Part shown: positions 7,305 to 15,470 of the stretch, in pieces
Position numbering within the stretch: the first letter of the stretch is position 1
How the letters are laid out: each line of letters starts with the position of its first letter
Source: Alphaproteobacteria bacterium
Lineage (GTDB): Bacteria > Pseudomonadota > Alphaproteobacteria > UBA11136
Direction of reading: 5' to 3'
Length of the DNA: 44,872 bases
NCBI GenBank assembly: GCA_016776635.1
Contig: JADHSZ010000018.1
Span: 1 to 44,872 of the forward strand
The notes under the pieces: generated by a model
What the model saw: the letters and a program-made list of their open reading frames with translations, nothing else
Told to the model about the DNA's origin: nothing
The model's database searches: none
Position numbers and translations under genes: made by a program

Positions 7305-8660
7305 ATGAATAAGCCAACCACACCCCCTTCGAAACAAAGCGCGGGCATTGCTCCGCCCAAGGGCCGTCTCGGCGTTCTCATCCCCGGCATGGGGGCGGTC
7401 GCCACCACCCTTATCGCTGGCGTGAACCTTATTGCGAAAGGACACGGCCGGCCCATCGGGTCGCTGACCCAGATGCAGAAGATTCAGATCGGCAACGGCG
7501 GGACTCCCCGTTACGTCGCCATCAAGGATCTGGTCCATTTGGCGGAACCCGGTGACCTGGTATTCGGCGGCTGGGACATCACGCCCGAGAATGCCTATCA
7601 GACCGCCTGCAACGCGGGCGTCCTCGGCCATGACATGCTGTCGAATGTGCGCCGCGAGCTCGAAGCCATCGCCCCGTGGCGCGGCGTTTTCGACCAGGCT
7701 TATGTGCGTAACCTCAAGGGCACCCATGTGAAAACCGGCGCCAGCAAAATGGACCTGGCCAAGGCGCTGATGGACGATATCAAGAAGTTCCTTGCCGATA
7801 ACGACCTCGAGCGCGCGGTGATGCTCTGGTGCGGCTCCACGGAGGTTTATTCGGAACCGGGACCGGTTCACCAGACGCTGGAATCCTTCGAACAGGGTCT
7901 CCGCGACAGCGCCCCCGAGATCGCGCCCTCCATGATCTACGCTTACGCCTCCCTCATGTGCGGCATTCCCTATGCCAACGGCGCGCCGAACCTTTCGGTG
8001 GAAATTCCCGCTCTCATCGATCTCGCCAACAGAAAAGGCATCGCCGTCGGCGGGCGCGATTTCAAGACCGGCCAGACCATGATGAAGACCGTCGTCGCAC
8101 CGGGCCTGCAAGCCCGCATGCTGGGCCTGGAAGGTTGGTATTCCACCAACATCATCGGCAACAAGGACGGCGAGGTCTTAGACGATTCCGGCTCTTTCAA
8201 GGCCAAGGAAGTCTCCAAGGGCCGGGTGCTGGATTCCATCCTCCAGCCCGATCTCTATCCCGAACTTTACGGCGACTACCACCACAAGGTCCGCATCGAT
8301 TATTACCCGCCCCGTGGCGACGCCAAGGAAGGCTGGGACAATATCGACATCCAGGGATGGCTGGGCCAGTCCATGCAGATAAAGGTCAATTTCCTGTGCC
8401 GGGATTCCATCCTCGCCGCCCCCATTGCCCTCGATTTGATCCTTTTCATGGACCTGGCACAGCGCGCCGGTCTCAGCGGCATTCAGGAATGGCTGTCCTT
8501 CTATTACAAGGCGCCCACCATGCCCGATTCCCAGGAACCCCAGCACGACCTGTTCGTCCAGCACCTGATGCTGACCAACATGCTGCGCGCCCTGGCCGAG
8601 GAAGAAGCGCTCGATCAATCTGATCTCGGTGAAAATGTGGAAAAACTCATTGTCCGTTGA
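7305..8660 (+). CDS. myo-Inositol-1-phosphate synthase
   Basis: A cytosolic NAD-dependent enzyme that converts glucose-6-phosphate to 1L-myo-inositol-1-phosphate. The 451-residue protein starts its Rossmann fold with GVLIPGMGAVATTLIAG (about 24-40). It then shows the family stretches LVFGGWDI, the catalytic-domain signature VGGRDFKTGQT (about 247-257), LGLEGWYSTNIIGN and KVRIDYYPPRGDAKE. The length and motifs fit the bacterial/eukaryal synthase. It lies 13 bases downstream of the first CDP-alcohol transferase and 24 upstream of the second, so inositol phosphate is made for use by its neighbours. The first gene of the operon could activate the product to CDP-inositol. Confidence 0.93.
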   Translation: MNKPTTPPSKQSAGIAPPKGRLGVLIPGMGAVATTLIAGVNLIAKGHGRPIGSLTQMQKIQIGNGGTPRYVAIKDLVHLAEPGDLVFGGWDITPENAYQTACNAGVLGHDMLSNVRRELEAIAPWRGVFDQAYVRNLKGTHVKTGASKMDLAKALMDDIKKFLADNDLERAVMLWCGSTEVYSEPGPVHQTLESFEQGLRDSAPEIAPSMIYAYASLMCGIPYANGAPNLSVEIPALIDLANRKGIAVGGRDFKTGQTMMKTVVAPGLQARMLGLEGWYSTNIIGNKDGEVLDDSGSFKAKEVSKGRVLDSILQPDLYPELYGDYHHKVRIDYYPPRGDAKEGWDNIDIQGWLGQSMQIKVNFLCRDSILAAPIALDLILFMDLAQRAGLSGIQEWLSFYYKAPTMPDSQEPQHDLFVQHLMLTNMLRALAEEEALDQSDLGENVEKLIVR

Positions 8661-8684
8661 TGCGTAAATACTGACGGCCAGGAC

Positions 8685-9377
8685 ATGAACGAGGCGCATC
8701 CCGACAGCCCCCCGGGGGAACTTTTACCCCCTCCGCAAAGGCTTTTCCCCCTGGTCCGCCACCTCTCTTACATTTCTACCCCGGCGCTTTACCGTTCTGC
8801 GCTGACGCCCAACCAGATCACCGCCATCTCCCTGGTCTTCGGACTGTTGGCGGCATGGCTGTTCCAGTACAGCGGGCCCGAAGCCACCCTGACGGGTGCC
8901 GCCTTTTTCATCGCCGGGTACGTTCTCGATAACTGCGACGGCGAAATCGCGCGGTTGAAAAATCTCGCCTCTGATTTCGGCAAACGCTTCGACACCTTCG
9001 TCGACTGGATCGTGCATGGCGCGCTCTTTATCGCACTGGGCGCCGGGATCAGCGCGCGAACGGAAGAATCCTTCTGGCTGTGGTGCGGTGTCATCGCGGC
9101 GGTGGGCGGAACCGTCAACTACGCCATTGATTGTCTGCGCGACAGCGGTATCACCATCGGTGGCGGCGAAGGCAGCTTCGTGGAAGACGGACCCGAGGAC
9201 TCCTCCACCGACCGTTCCATTTACGTCTCGCGGGTGATCCGCACCGACTTCTGTTTCATCGTCCTCGCCCTGGCCCTTGCCGATTCCCTGTGGATTCTCC
9301 TTCCCACCGGCGCGCTGGGCGCGCAAGCTTACTGGATGCTCCAGTTCGTCAAGGGCTTCCGTCGCCACCACGTATAG
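8685..9377 (+). CDS. Second CDP-alcohol phosphatidyltransferase
   Basis: This 230-residue membrane protein has a complete catalytic motif, D-NC-DG-EI-AR followed by 8 residues, then G-x3-D-x3-D (DNCDGEIAR through FDTFVDW, about 84-109), and about five or six hydrophobic helices. It lacks the extra N-terminal domain of the enzyme at 6098. The two transferases in one operon probably act in sequence or on different acceptors, for example to form a phosphatidylinositol-phosphate-like precursor and a headgroup diester; this is inference. ATG start with GGAC just upstream; the gene lies 7 bases before the next. Confidence 0.85.
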   Translation: MNEAHPDSPPGELLPPPQRLFPLVRHLSYISTPALYRSALTPNQITAISLVFGLLAAWLFQYSGPEATLTGAAFFIAGYVLDNCDGEIARLKNLASDFGKRFDTFVDWIVHGALFIALGAGISARTEESFWLWCGVIAAVGGTVNYAIDCLRDSGITIGGGEGSFVEDGPEDSSTDRSIYVSRVIRTDFCFIVLALALADSLWILLPTGALGAQAYWMLQFVKGFRRHHV

Positions 9378-9384
9378 GCCCCCC

Positions 9385-10374
9385 ATGAAGGCGCTGCGTA
9401 TACTGTTTCTGCTGCTGGGCCTGGCGTTACTCACCGCCATCGTGGTCAAAACCGACCTGACGGCAGTGGCCGCTCACATGGAGCATCTCCAATGGGGGCT
9501 GCTTGCCGTTCTGGGCGTCTATATGGCCGCCTTCCTCGCCGACACCCTGTCCTGGCAGTATTTGATCCGCCCCTTTCGGCGTAGCTGGACGTGGTTTTAC
9601 GCATTGTGGAAGGTGCGCATGGTAGGCGCGGCGGTGAACCGGGTAACCCCCTTCGTCGGTCTTGCCGGAGAACCGGTCAAAGCCGTGCTGATGAAGAGAT
9701 TTCTCGGCCTCGACTACCGTGAAGGGGTGGCCTCCCTGGTGGTGGCCAAGACGGCCAACCTGATAGCCCTGGTGGTTTTCCTGTGCGGCGGGCTGGCCCT
9801 CACCATCGCTTACGGCTATCTGTCACCGGCTTATGAACTGGCCGCCGCTATCGGCCTGGCGGTTCTGATAGTGGGGATCGCGGCGGTCTTTGCCGTGCAA
9901 CGTCTGAAGGTAACCTCCGCCGTCTGGGAATGGCTCTCGCGGCGGCGCTTCGGGCGGCGGATGGCGGAGGTGCTCCATCATATCCAGGATTTGGACAACC
10001 GGCTGGTGGAAAGCTACGCCGGCGATCACGGAAAATTCACCCTGGCGCTGGCGCTCACTTTCATCAATTGGGTGCTGGGCGCGGTGGAGCTTTATCTGAT
10101 CTTGTGGTTTTTCGGCCATCCCGTCTCCATGGCCGAGGCATGGTGTATTGAGGCGGTGGTGGAGCTGGTGCGCGCGGGGGCGTTTTTCATCCCCGCCGGA
10201 ATCGGCGTCCAGGAAGGGGCCATGGTGCTGATCATCACCCCCATCACCGGCCAGCCGTCCCTGGGCCTGGCGGTGGCGCTGGTACGGCGGCTGCGGGAAA
10301 TCATATGGATCGTCTGGGGGTTCCTGATTGCCTGGCGCTACTCCATCCCCATAGAGCACACTCCGGCCAAATAG
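9385..10374 (+). CDS. Flippase-like integral membrane protein (LPG-synthase TM/UPF0104 family)
   Basis: The protein has 329 residues and seven to eight predicted membrane helices. The pattern is that of the lysylphosphatidylglycerol-synthase transmembrane family: an early RPFRRSWTWFYALWKVRM segment, a central NRVTPFVGLAGEPVKAVLM stretch and the terminal FFIPAGIGVQEG motif. Members either flip lipids or are fused to aminoacyl-lipid synthases; no synthase domain is present here. The start at MKALRILFLLLG is used because the upstream in-frame codons overlap the preceding gene and lack a binding site. As the last gene of the inositol operon it may move the finished inositol lipid across the membrane. 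Confidence 0.78.
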   Translation: MKALRILFLLLGLALLTAIVVKTDLTAVAAHMEHLQWGLLAVLGVYMAAFLADTLSWQYLIRPFRRSWTWFYALWKVRMVGAAVNRVTPFVGLAGEPVKAVLMKRFLGLDYREGVASLVVAKTANLIALVVFLCGGLALTIAYGYLSPAYELAAAIGLAVLIVGIAAVFAVQRLKVTSAVWEWLSRRRFGRRMAEVLHHIQDLDNRLVESYAGDHGKFTLALALTFINWVLGAVELYLILWFFGHPVSMAEAWCIEAVVELVRAGAFFIPAGIGVQEGAMVLIITPITGQPSLGLAVALVRRLREIIWIVWGFLIAWRYSIPIEHTPAK

Positions 10375-10384
10375 AACCTTTTGA

Positions 10385-10480
10385 CCGGGATAATTTTACG
10401 CCGTGACCAGGCGCGCTTCGCATGGCGATACGGGATATCGACAAAGAAGTGCAACGACGTCACGGCGTAAAAGAACCCGG
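10385..10480. repeat. Long inverted repeat (14-bp perfect arms, extended to about 19 bp)
   Basis: TTTTACGCCGTGAC (10394-10407) and GTCACGGCGTAAAA (10459-10472) are perfect reverse complements, 51 bases apart. Outside them CCGGG (10385-10389) and CCCGG (10476-10480) also pair across a small 4/3-base internal loop. The whole lies 11 bases after the inositol operon. It could be a terminator-like large hairpin, a small palindromic mobile element or part of a structured RNA. No open reading frame inside it looks real. Confidence 0.55.
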
Positions 10481-10606
10481 CCTTCGGTGGGGCAAATCGG
10501 CTCTCCGGGTGCGTTACGGCTCTTGCCCGATACTCCGGCATCGCGCTTCGCGCCGTGCCTGCCCGAAAAATCAGATTTGCCGCTATCAAATTGTTTCTAT
10601 TTGGCC

Positions 10607-10677
10607 GGAGGGTGCTCTGACCGCCCTCCAAAGAGACCGGATAGGGAAGAATCTACTTAAGGAAGAAACCCCTTAAG
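10607..10677 (+). promoter_or_regulatory. Two small hairpins upstream of the methyltransferase-like gene
   Basis: GGAGGG (10607-10612) pairs with CCCTCC (10624-10629). CTTAAGG (10656-10662) pairs with CCTTAAG (10671-10677) around an 8-base loop. The second ends 19 bases before the ATG at 10697, in the likely leader of that gene. The whole 10375-10696 gap shows structure but no supportable gene. Confidence 0.35.
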
Positions 10678-10696
10678 AGATACTATGTGACTCGAC

Positions 10697-11473
10697 ATGG
10701 CTATCTCCCGCATCACCTACACCGTGACCCGCACGTTTTTTCAGGAGGGAATCCTGCCCAAGGATGCCGCGGTGCTGGAATTCGGCGAGGCCAACTGGTA
10801 CGGCGACGTCCCCACCGAAACCCTTCTTGAGGACATCGGTACGCTTATCGAAGACCCCGAGGAACGTGACCGTCTGAGCGCGCGTCTGGAAACGGCGGTG
10901 GCCGGGGAAACGGAAACCCGGCCCTTCGACATCGCCAAGGTCTATTACGACCTGTTTTACGGCTGCCGCGAAGTCACCGCCATCGACCTCAGCGGCACCG
11001 ATGCCTGTCTCAGGCATGATCTCAACCACCCCCTGGACCTGGATACCGCCTTTGATGTCACCATCAATAACGGCACCGCCGAACACGTCTTCAATTACGG
11101 CCAGGTCTTCGCCTCCATGCACCAATACACGCGCCCCGGCGGACTCATGATTCACGAAGGCCCGCTCATCAGCGGCTGGGTGGATCACGGCTTCGTTAAT
11201 TTCCAGCCCACCCTGTTCTTCGATCTGGCGCGCGCCAATAACTATGACATGTGGTTTTTTGCCGGCGCCGCGAATCCCTTCGAGATTCATCAATTCCCGG
11301 ACCGCGATGCGGTGCTGGAATTTATCAAGGCGGGCAAACTACCCGAGAATGCCATGCTCCTGGCCATCTTCAGAAAAAATGCGGAGGAATCGGAATTCCG
11401 CATTCCCTTCCAGGGCTACTATTCCGGCGGCATTTCCGACGAGGCCCGCAAGTCCTGGCGCTCCATGCGCTAA
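10697..11473 (+). CDS. Methyltransferase-like protein of unknown substrate
   Basis: The 258-residue protein looks like a class I methyltransferase variant. VLEFGEANWYGD near residues 26-37 replaces the usual glycine-rich motif I. VTAIDLSGTDACLRHDLNHPL at about 94-114 gives the acidic SAM-ribose loop and the D-L-N motif. FDVTINNGTAEHVFNYGQVF matches the motif-IV/post-motif region of capsule and glycan-associated methyltransferases. The degenerate motif I leaves catalytic activity uncertain. No signal peptide or membrane helix is seen. It is convergent with the kbl gene; the two stop codons are one base apart, with no room for a terminator. Confidence 0.6.
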   Translation: MAISRITYTVTRTFFQEGILPKDAAVLEFGEANWYGDVPTETLLEDIGTLIEDPEERDRLSARLETAVAGETETRPFDIAKVYYDLFYGCREVTAIDLSGTDACLRHDLNHPLDLDTAFDVTINNGTAEHVFNYGQVFASMHQYTRPGGLMIHEGPLISGWVDHGFVNFQPTLFFDLARANNYDMWFFAGAANPFEIHQFPDRDAVLEFIKAGKLPENAMLLAIFRKNAEESEFRIPFQGYYSGGISDEARKSWRSMR

Positions 11474-11474
11474 G

Positions 11475-12704
11475 TCAAGACTCCGCTAACGCCCCCTCCA
11501 GGGCGTCAAGAACCAGATCAATATCGGCCTCGGTATGGTCGGCGGAAATCTGAAAGCGGATTTCCTCGTCACCACGGGGCACCACGGGATAGTGGATGGC
11601 GGTGGCGAGGATGCCACGGCTTCTCAGGTGGCGGACCAAGGCCAGGGTGCGGTCCGTATCCCGGGTCATCAGGGGCACGATGGGATGTTCACCGGGGATT
11701 GTCTCGAACCCCCGCCCACTCAGCCCGGCCTCGAAACGTGCGGTCATGGCGCGCAGATGGTCCAACAGCGCCAGCCCCCGGGGGCTGTCTAGAATCTCCA
11801 GAGACCGCGTGGCCGCCGCCGCTTCGCCCGGTGTGATGGGATTGGAATACACATAGAAGGGGGATTTTTCCCGCAGATAATCCGTAAGGGACCGGTCCGC
11901 CACCACATAGCCGCCATTGACGCCGATGGCCTTGCCCAGGGTCGCCAACAGGATATCCGCCTCGCAACCGCTATATTCCTCGCAGCCGCGCCCGCTGACG
12001 CCGAAAGCGCCGACGCCGTGTGAATCGTCCACCACCACCAGAACGTTCTCGGCGAAGGCGTCGTCGTAACGGCGCGCCAGTTCCATGATCCCGGCCAGCG
12101 GGGCGTGATCGCCGCGCATACTGAAAATCCCGTCACTGACGATGATGGCGCGGCGACAGCTTTTCGCCGCCTCCTTCAGATGGGCCTCCAATTGGCCTAG
12201 GTCGAGATGGGGGTAGACTTTTTTTTCTCCGGGCCGCGCCAGGCGCAGGGCGTTGATGATGCAATTGTGGTTGAGTTCGTCACTGATCACTGCCGTCTCC
12301 GGCGTAATCAACGGCGGCAGGATTCCCATCATGGCGGCATAGGCCGAGCTGAAGATCATGGCGCTGTCACGGCCGTGAAAATCGGCCAGCCGGCGTTCCA
12401 GTTCAATATGGGGCGCCCAGGTGCCGCTGATGAAGCGCACCGCGCCCGGACCCGCGCCATAGGTCCGCACCGCCTCTTCCCCGGCTGCCATGACGTCGGC
12501 GTTCAGGGACATACCGAGATAGCTGTTGGAATTCATCCTCAGAAACCGGGTCTCCCCTTCCCCCTCGAGCAGAAAGCGCGGCCCGTTTCCCTCGGCCGCC
12601 GGAATCACGGCGCTAAAGACCGTCTCGCGGCCCTTGGAGGCGGCGGCCGATTCCATGTCCCCGAGTTCCGAAGACAACAGCTTGGCGATTCGTTGGTGGG
12701 GCAT
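11475..12704 (-). CDS. kbl: 2-Amino-3-ketobutyrate CoA ligase (glycine C-acetyltransferase)
   Basis: This PLP enzyme splits 2-amino-3-oxobutanoate with CoA into glycine and acetyl-CoA. The 409-residue protein belongs to the alpha-oxoamine synthase family: MNSNSYLGMS near 57-66, the substrate-loop GAVRFISGTWAPH, VVVDDSHGVGAFG (PLP-binding Asp/His) and the Schiff-base lysine in LATLGKAIGVNGG. Family members such as 8-amino-7-oxononanoate synthase look alike, but the gene lies 31 bases downstream of a threonine dehydrogenase gene, which decides the call. The N terminus has about 20 residues more than usual. It is the last gene of an amino-acid catabolism operon. Confidence 0.82.
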   Translation of the reverse strand: MPHQRIAKLLSSELGDMESAAASKGRETVFSAVIPAAEGNGPRFLLEGEGETRFLRMNSNSYLGMSLNADVMAAGEEAVRTYGAGPGAVRFISGTWAPHIELERRLADFHGRDSAMIFSSAYAAMMGILPPLITPETAVISDELNHNCIINALRLARPGEKKVYPHLDLGQLEAHLKEAAKSCRRAIIVSDGIFSMRGDHAPLAGIMELARRYDDAFAENVLVVVDDSHGVGAFGVSGRGCEEYSGCEADILLATLGKAIGVNGGYVVADRSLTDYLREKSPFYVYSNPITPGEAAAATRSLEILDSPRGLALLDHLRAMTARFEAGLSGRGFETIPGEHPIVPLMTRDTDRTLALVRHLRSRGILATAIHYPVVPRGDEEIRFQISADHTEADIDLVLDALEGALAES

Positions 12705-12735
12705 GGGGTATGTCCTCGCTGTGTTTGTTCTGAAT

Positions 12736-13704
12736 TTATTCTGCGGCCGGTATCCCGAGCTTTTTGCGGAGCTCGTCGAGCATATGGCTGGTCATGGAAT
12801 CCAGGCCGTACTGGGGCGCCCATCCCCACTCTTCCCGCGCGGCGCCGTCATCCATGGACTGCGGCCACGAATCCGCGATCGCCTGGCGTATGGGGTCCAC
12901 ATCATATTCAACGCTGAAGCCGGGAATATGCCTGGCGATCTCGGCGGCCAGTTCCTGGGGCGTGAAACTCATGGCCGCCACGTTGAAGGCGTTGCGGTGA
13001 ACGAGCCGCGCCGGGTCCGCCGCCATGACCTCGATCATGGCCCTGACGGCATCGGGCATATACATCATGTCGAGCCGGGTATCAGCTTTCAGGAAACACC
13101 GGTACTGGCCGTAACGGAGGGCCTGGTAAAACATTTCAACGGCGTAGTCGGTGGTTCCCCCACCCGGCAGCGCCACATGGGAGATGAGCCCGGGCAGCCG
13201 CAGCCCGCGCGTGTCCACGCCGAAACGCTGGGCGTAATAATCGCAGAGCAACTCACTGGCGACCTTGGTCACGCCATACATGGTGGTGGGACGCTGAATG
13301 GTGTCCTGGGGCGTATTCTCCCGCGGCGTGGCGGGACCGAAGGCGCCGATGGAGCTTGGCAGAAACACCGCACAGCCGTAATGACGCGCCGCCTCGAGCA
13401 CCCGGTACAGCCCCCCCATATTGAGGTGCCAGGCATCTTGTGGCCGTTCCTCGGCAACCGCCGAGAGGAGGGCGGCAAGATGATAAATGGTGCCCACGTC
13501 ATGACGCCCGATAAGGTCGCGTATCTCGCGCCCCTTGGTGCAATCGAGATGTTCGAAAGGCCCCTCCCCGGCGCTGTCACTACCTCCCGGCCTCATGCGC
13601 ACGTCAGAGGCCACCACGTTCCCGCCGCCATAACTCTCCCTCAGCGCCGGCACCAGTTCCGAGCCGATCTGTCCCTGGGCTCCCGTCACGAGAATTTTTT
13701 TCAT
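12736..13704 (-). CDS. tdh: L-threonine 3-dehydrogenase, SDR (epimerase-like) type
   Basis: Oxidises L-threonine with NAD+ to 2-amino-3-oxobutanoate, the substrate of the downstream ligase. The 322-residue protein is an extended short-chain dehydrogenase: the NAD-binding VTGAQGQIGSEL starts at residue 5, YHLAALLSA is the central motif, the catalytic Tyr-x3-Lys is YGVTK near 168-172, and LRLPGLIS with TTDYAVEMFYQAL is characteristic of the SDR threonine dehydrogenases. This is not the zinc-dependent Tdh of E. coli. Its ATG overlaps the stop of the acyl-CoA synthetase gene by 4 bases, so the genes are co-transcribed and probably translationally coupled. Confidence 0.88.
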   Translation of the reverse strand: MKKILVTGAQGQIGSELVPALRESYGGGNVVASDVRMRPGGSDSAGEGPFEHLDCTKGREIRDLIGRHDVGTIYHLAALLSAVAEERPQDAWHLNMGGLYRVLEAARHYGCAVFLPSSIGAFGPATPRENTPQDTIQRPTTMYGVTKVASELLCDYYAQRFGVDTRGLRLPGLISHVALPGGGTTDYAVEMFYQALRYGQYRCFLKADTRLDMMYMPDAVRAMIEVMAADPARLVHRNAFNVAAMSFTPQELAAEIARHIPGFSVEYDVDPIRQAIADSWPQSMDDGAAREEWGWAPQYGLDSMTSHMLDELRKKLGIPAAE

Positions 13705-15431
13705 ACGTTCTCCGTTTCCTTACCCGCTATTTCCTCTTGGGCCATTTCCTCTTGGGCCATTTCCCGCATGCGGAATTTCTGCAGCTTGCCGGTCACCGTC
13801 ATGGGGAAGGCATCCACGAAACGAATGTATTTGGGCGTCTTGAAATGGGCCAGCCGTTCGCGGCAATACTCCCGCACCTCCTCTTCCTCCATCTCCTCAC
13901 CGGGGTGAAGCTGGACCCAGGCCATCACCTCCTCGCCATAGAACGCGTCATCGACGCCGAACACCGCCACCTGGACCACCTTGGGATGGCCGAAGATCAC
14001 CTCCTCAATTTCCCGGGGATAGATATTCTCGCCGCCACGGATGATCATCTCCTTGAGGCGTCCGGTGATTTTCACATAGCCCTCGCCATCCATGGTCCCG
14101 AGATCGCCGGAAAAAAGCCAGCCCTCCTCGTCGATGGCCTTTTTGGTGGCCGCCTCGTCGCCGTAATAGCCCTTCATGATGTGATAGCCGCGAAAACAGA
14201 CCTCCCCCACCGCACCCAGGGGAACCGTCCCGCCGGTTTCGGCATCGACGATCTTCACCTCCTGATGGGCGAGGTTACAGCCCACCGTTTCGGTGCGGCG
14301 CTCGAAACTGTCATCGGCGCTGGTGAGGTGGGTTAACGGAGAGGCCTCGGTTTCGCCGTAACCGATGAGAATCTCGGGGCAGTGTTCTTCGCTGATAACC
14401 CGTTTCATCAGCTCCGGCGGGCACGGCGCGCCGGCCATGATTCCGGTACGCAGGCTCGTGAGGTCATAGCGTTTGAAATCGGGGTGTTCCAACTCGGCGA
14501 TAAACATGGTGGGCACGCCATGCACGGCGGTGCATTTCTCCGCCTCCACGGCTTTCAGCACCGAAGGCGCATCGAAATGCTCCGAGGGAATGACGATACA
14601 GGCGCCCACCGAGAGACACAGCAGATTGGCCAGCACCATGCCGAAACAATGATAGAAGGGCACCGGTACGCAGAGCCGGTCTTGTTCCGTAAAGCGCATG
14701 GCCTTGGCCGCGAAATAGGCATTGTTGAGAATATTGTGATGGGACAGCACCACCGCCTTGGGAAAGCCGGTGGTGCCGGAGGTGTACTGGATATTGATGG
14801 GGTCGTGGGTGTTCAGGGACTCCGTCGCCACGTCCACCGCCGCCGCGCTCACCCCCCTGCCCGCCTCCAGAACCTCCCGCCACAGCGTGAATCCGGAATG
14901 GGGGCGCGCGGTCTCCATGGGCGCCGCGGCGTCATAGAGCACCACCCGGCGCAGATGGGGCAGTTCCGCCGCCTCGACCCCGGTTCCGCCTTCCAGCAGT
15001 TCGGGCATGATCTCGGCCAGCATGGCCACATAATCGCTGGACCGGAATGAAGGGATGGCGAACACCCCCTGCACCTCCGAACGTTTCAGGGCATAGGCCA
15101 GTTCTCCCGTCCGGTAGGCGGGGTTGATGTTGACCAGAATGGCGCCCATGCGGGCGCTGGCCAGTTGCAGCAACAGCCATTCCATATTGTCGGTGGCCCA
15201 GATGCCGATGCGCTCGCCCTTGGCGAAACCAAGCCCGAGAAGACCCCGGGCGAGATCGAGAACTTCCTTATCAAGCTCGCCATAGGTCAGCCGCCGTTTC
15301 TGGGGCAGGGAGACCACCGCCTCGCTGTCGGGAAAGCGGGCAGTGACAGCGGCCACATGTTGGGGGATGGTGACCTCGAGAAGAGGCTCCTCGCCGCCGC
15401 GCCGGAAATAGCTTTTGCCTTGTTCCGTCAT
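13701..15431 (-). CDS. AMP-forming acyl-CoA synthetase
   Basis: Activates a carboxylic acid as acyl-AMP and then forms the CoA thioester. The 576-residue protein has the P-loop YTSGTTGFPKAVVLSH near 188-203, the A5 motif GYGETEASP, the A7 motif WLFSGDLG, the hinge GRLKEMIIRGGENIYP and the C-terminal catalytic lysine in TVTGKLQKFRM. The layout resembles ACSF2/FadD-type medium-chain enzymes. In this operon it could activate branched-chain or short acids, or run in the ATP-yielding direction on acyl-CoA from the oxidoreductase; this is inference. The ATG at 15431 with GGGAG two bases upstream is preferred over a GTG seven codons earlier. The C terminus carries a duplicated MAQEE segment. Confidence 0.85.
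   Translation of the reverse strand: MTEQGKSYFRRGGEEPLLEVTIPQHVAAVTARFPDSEAVVSLPQKRRLTYGELDKEVLDLARGLLGLGFAKGERIGIWATDNMEWLLLQLASARMGAILVNINPAYRTGELAYALKRSEVQGVFAIPSFRSSDYVAMLAEIMPELLEGGTGVEAAELPHLRRVVLYDAAAPMETARPHSGFTLWREVLEAGRGVSAAAVDVATESLNTHDPINIQYTSGTTGFPKAVVLSHHNILNNAYFAAKAMRFTEQDRLCVPVPFYHCFGMVLANLLCLSVGACIVIPSEHFDAPSVLKAVEAEKCTAVHGVPTMFIAELEHPDFKRYDLTSLRTGIMAGAPCPPELMKRVISEEHCPEILIGYGETEASPLTHLTSADDSFERRTETVGCNLAHQEVKIVDAETGGTVPLGAVGEVCFRGYHIMKGYYGDEAATKKAIDEEGWLFSGDLGTMDGEGYVKITGRLKEMIIRGGENIYPREIEEVIFGHPKVVQVAVFGVDDAFYGEEVMAWVQLHPGEEMEEEEVREYCRERLAHFKTPKYIRFVDAFPMTVTGKLQKFRMREMAQEEMAQEEIAGKETENV
13731..13760. repeat. 15-bp tandem duplication in the acyl-CoA synthetase C terminus
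   Basis: TTCCTCTTGGGCCAT occurs twice in direct succession (13731-13745, 13746-13760). On the coding strand it encodes a repeated MAQEE near the C-terminal end. It keeps the frame and looks like a replication-slippage event, with no expected effect on the catalytic domain. Confidence 0.8.
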
Positions 15432-15470
15432 TTCTCCCTTTCCCGCATTCACGCGCGGCCCCGCCGCCGC

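Noticed and set aside
10403..10676. Short ORFs in the gap after the inositol operon
   Set aside because: Two overlapping frames, no ribosome-binding site and low-quality composition; the region is better explained by inverted repeats.
12526..13908. Long plus-strand open frame (460 codons) over the threonine genes
   Set aside because: It lies opposite two well-recognised enzymes on the minus strand and is Gly/His/Arg-rich, as antisense frames in this GC-rich DNA typically are.
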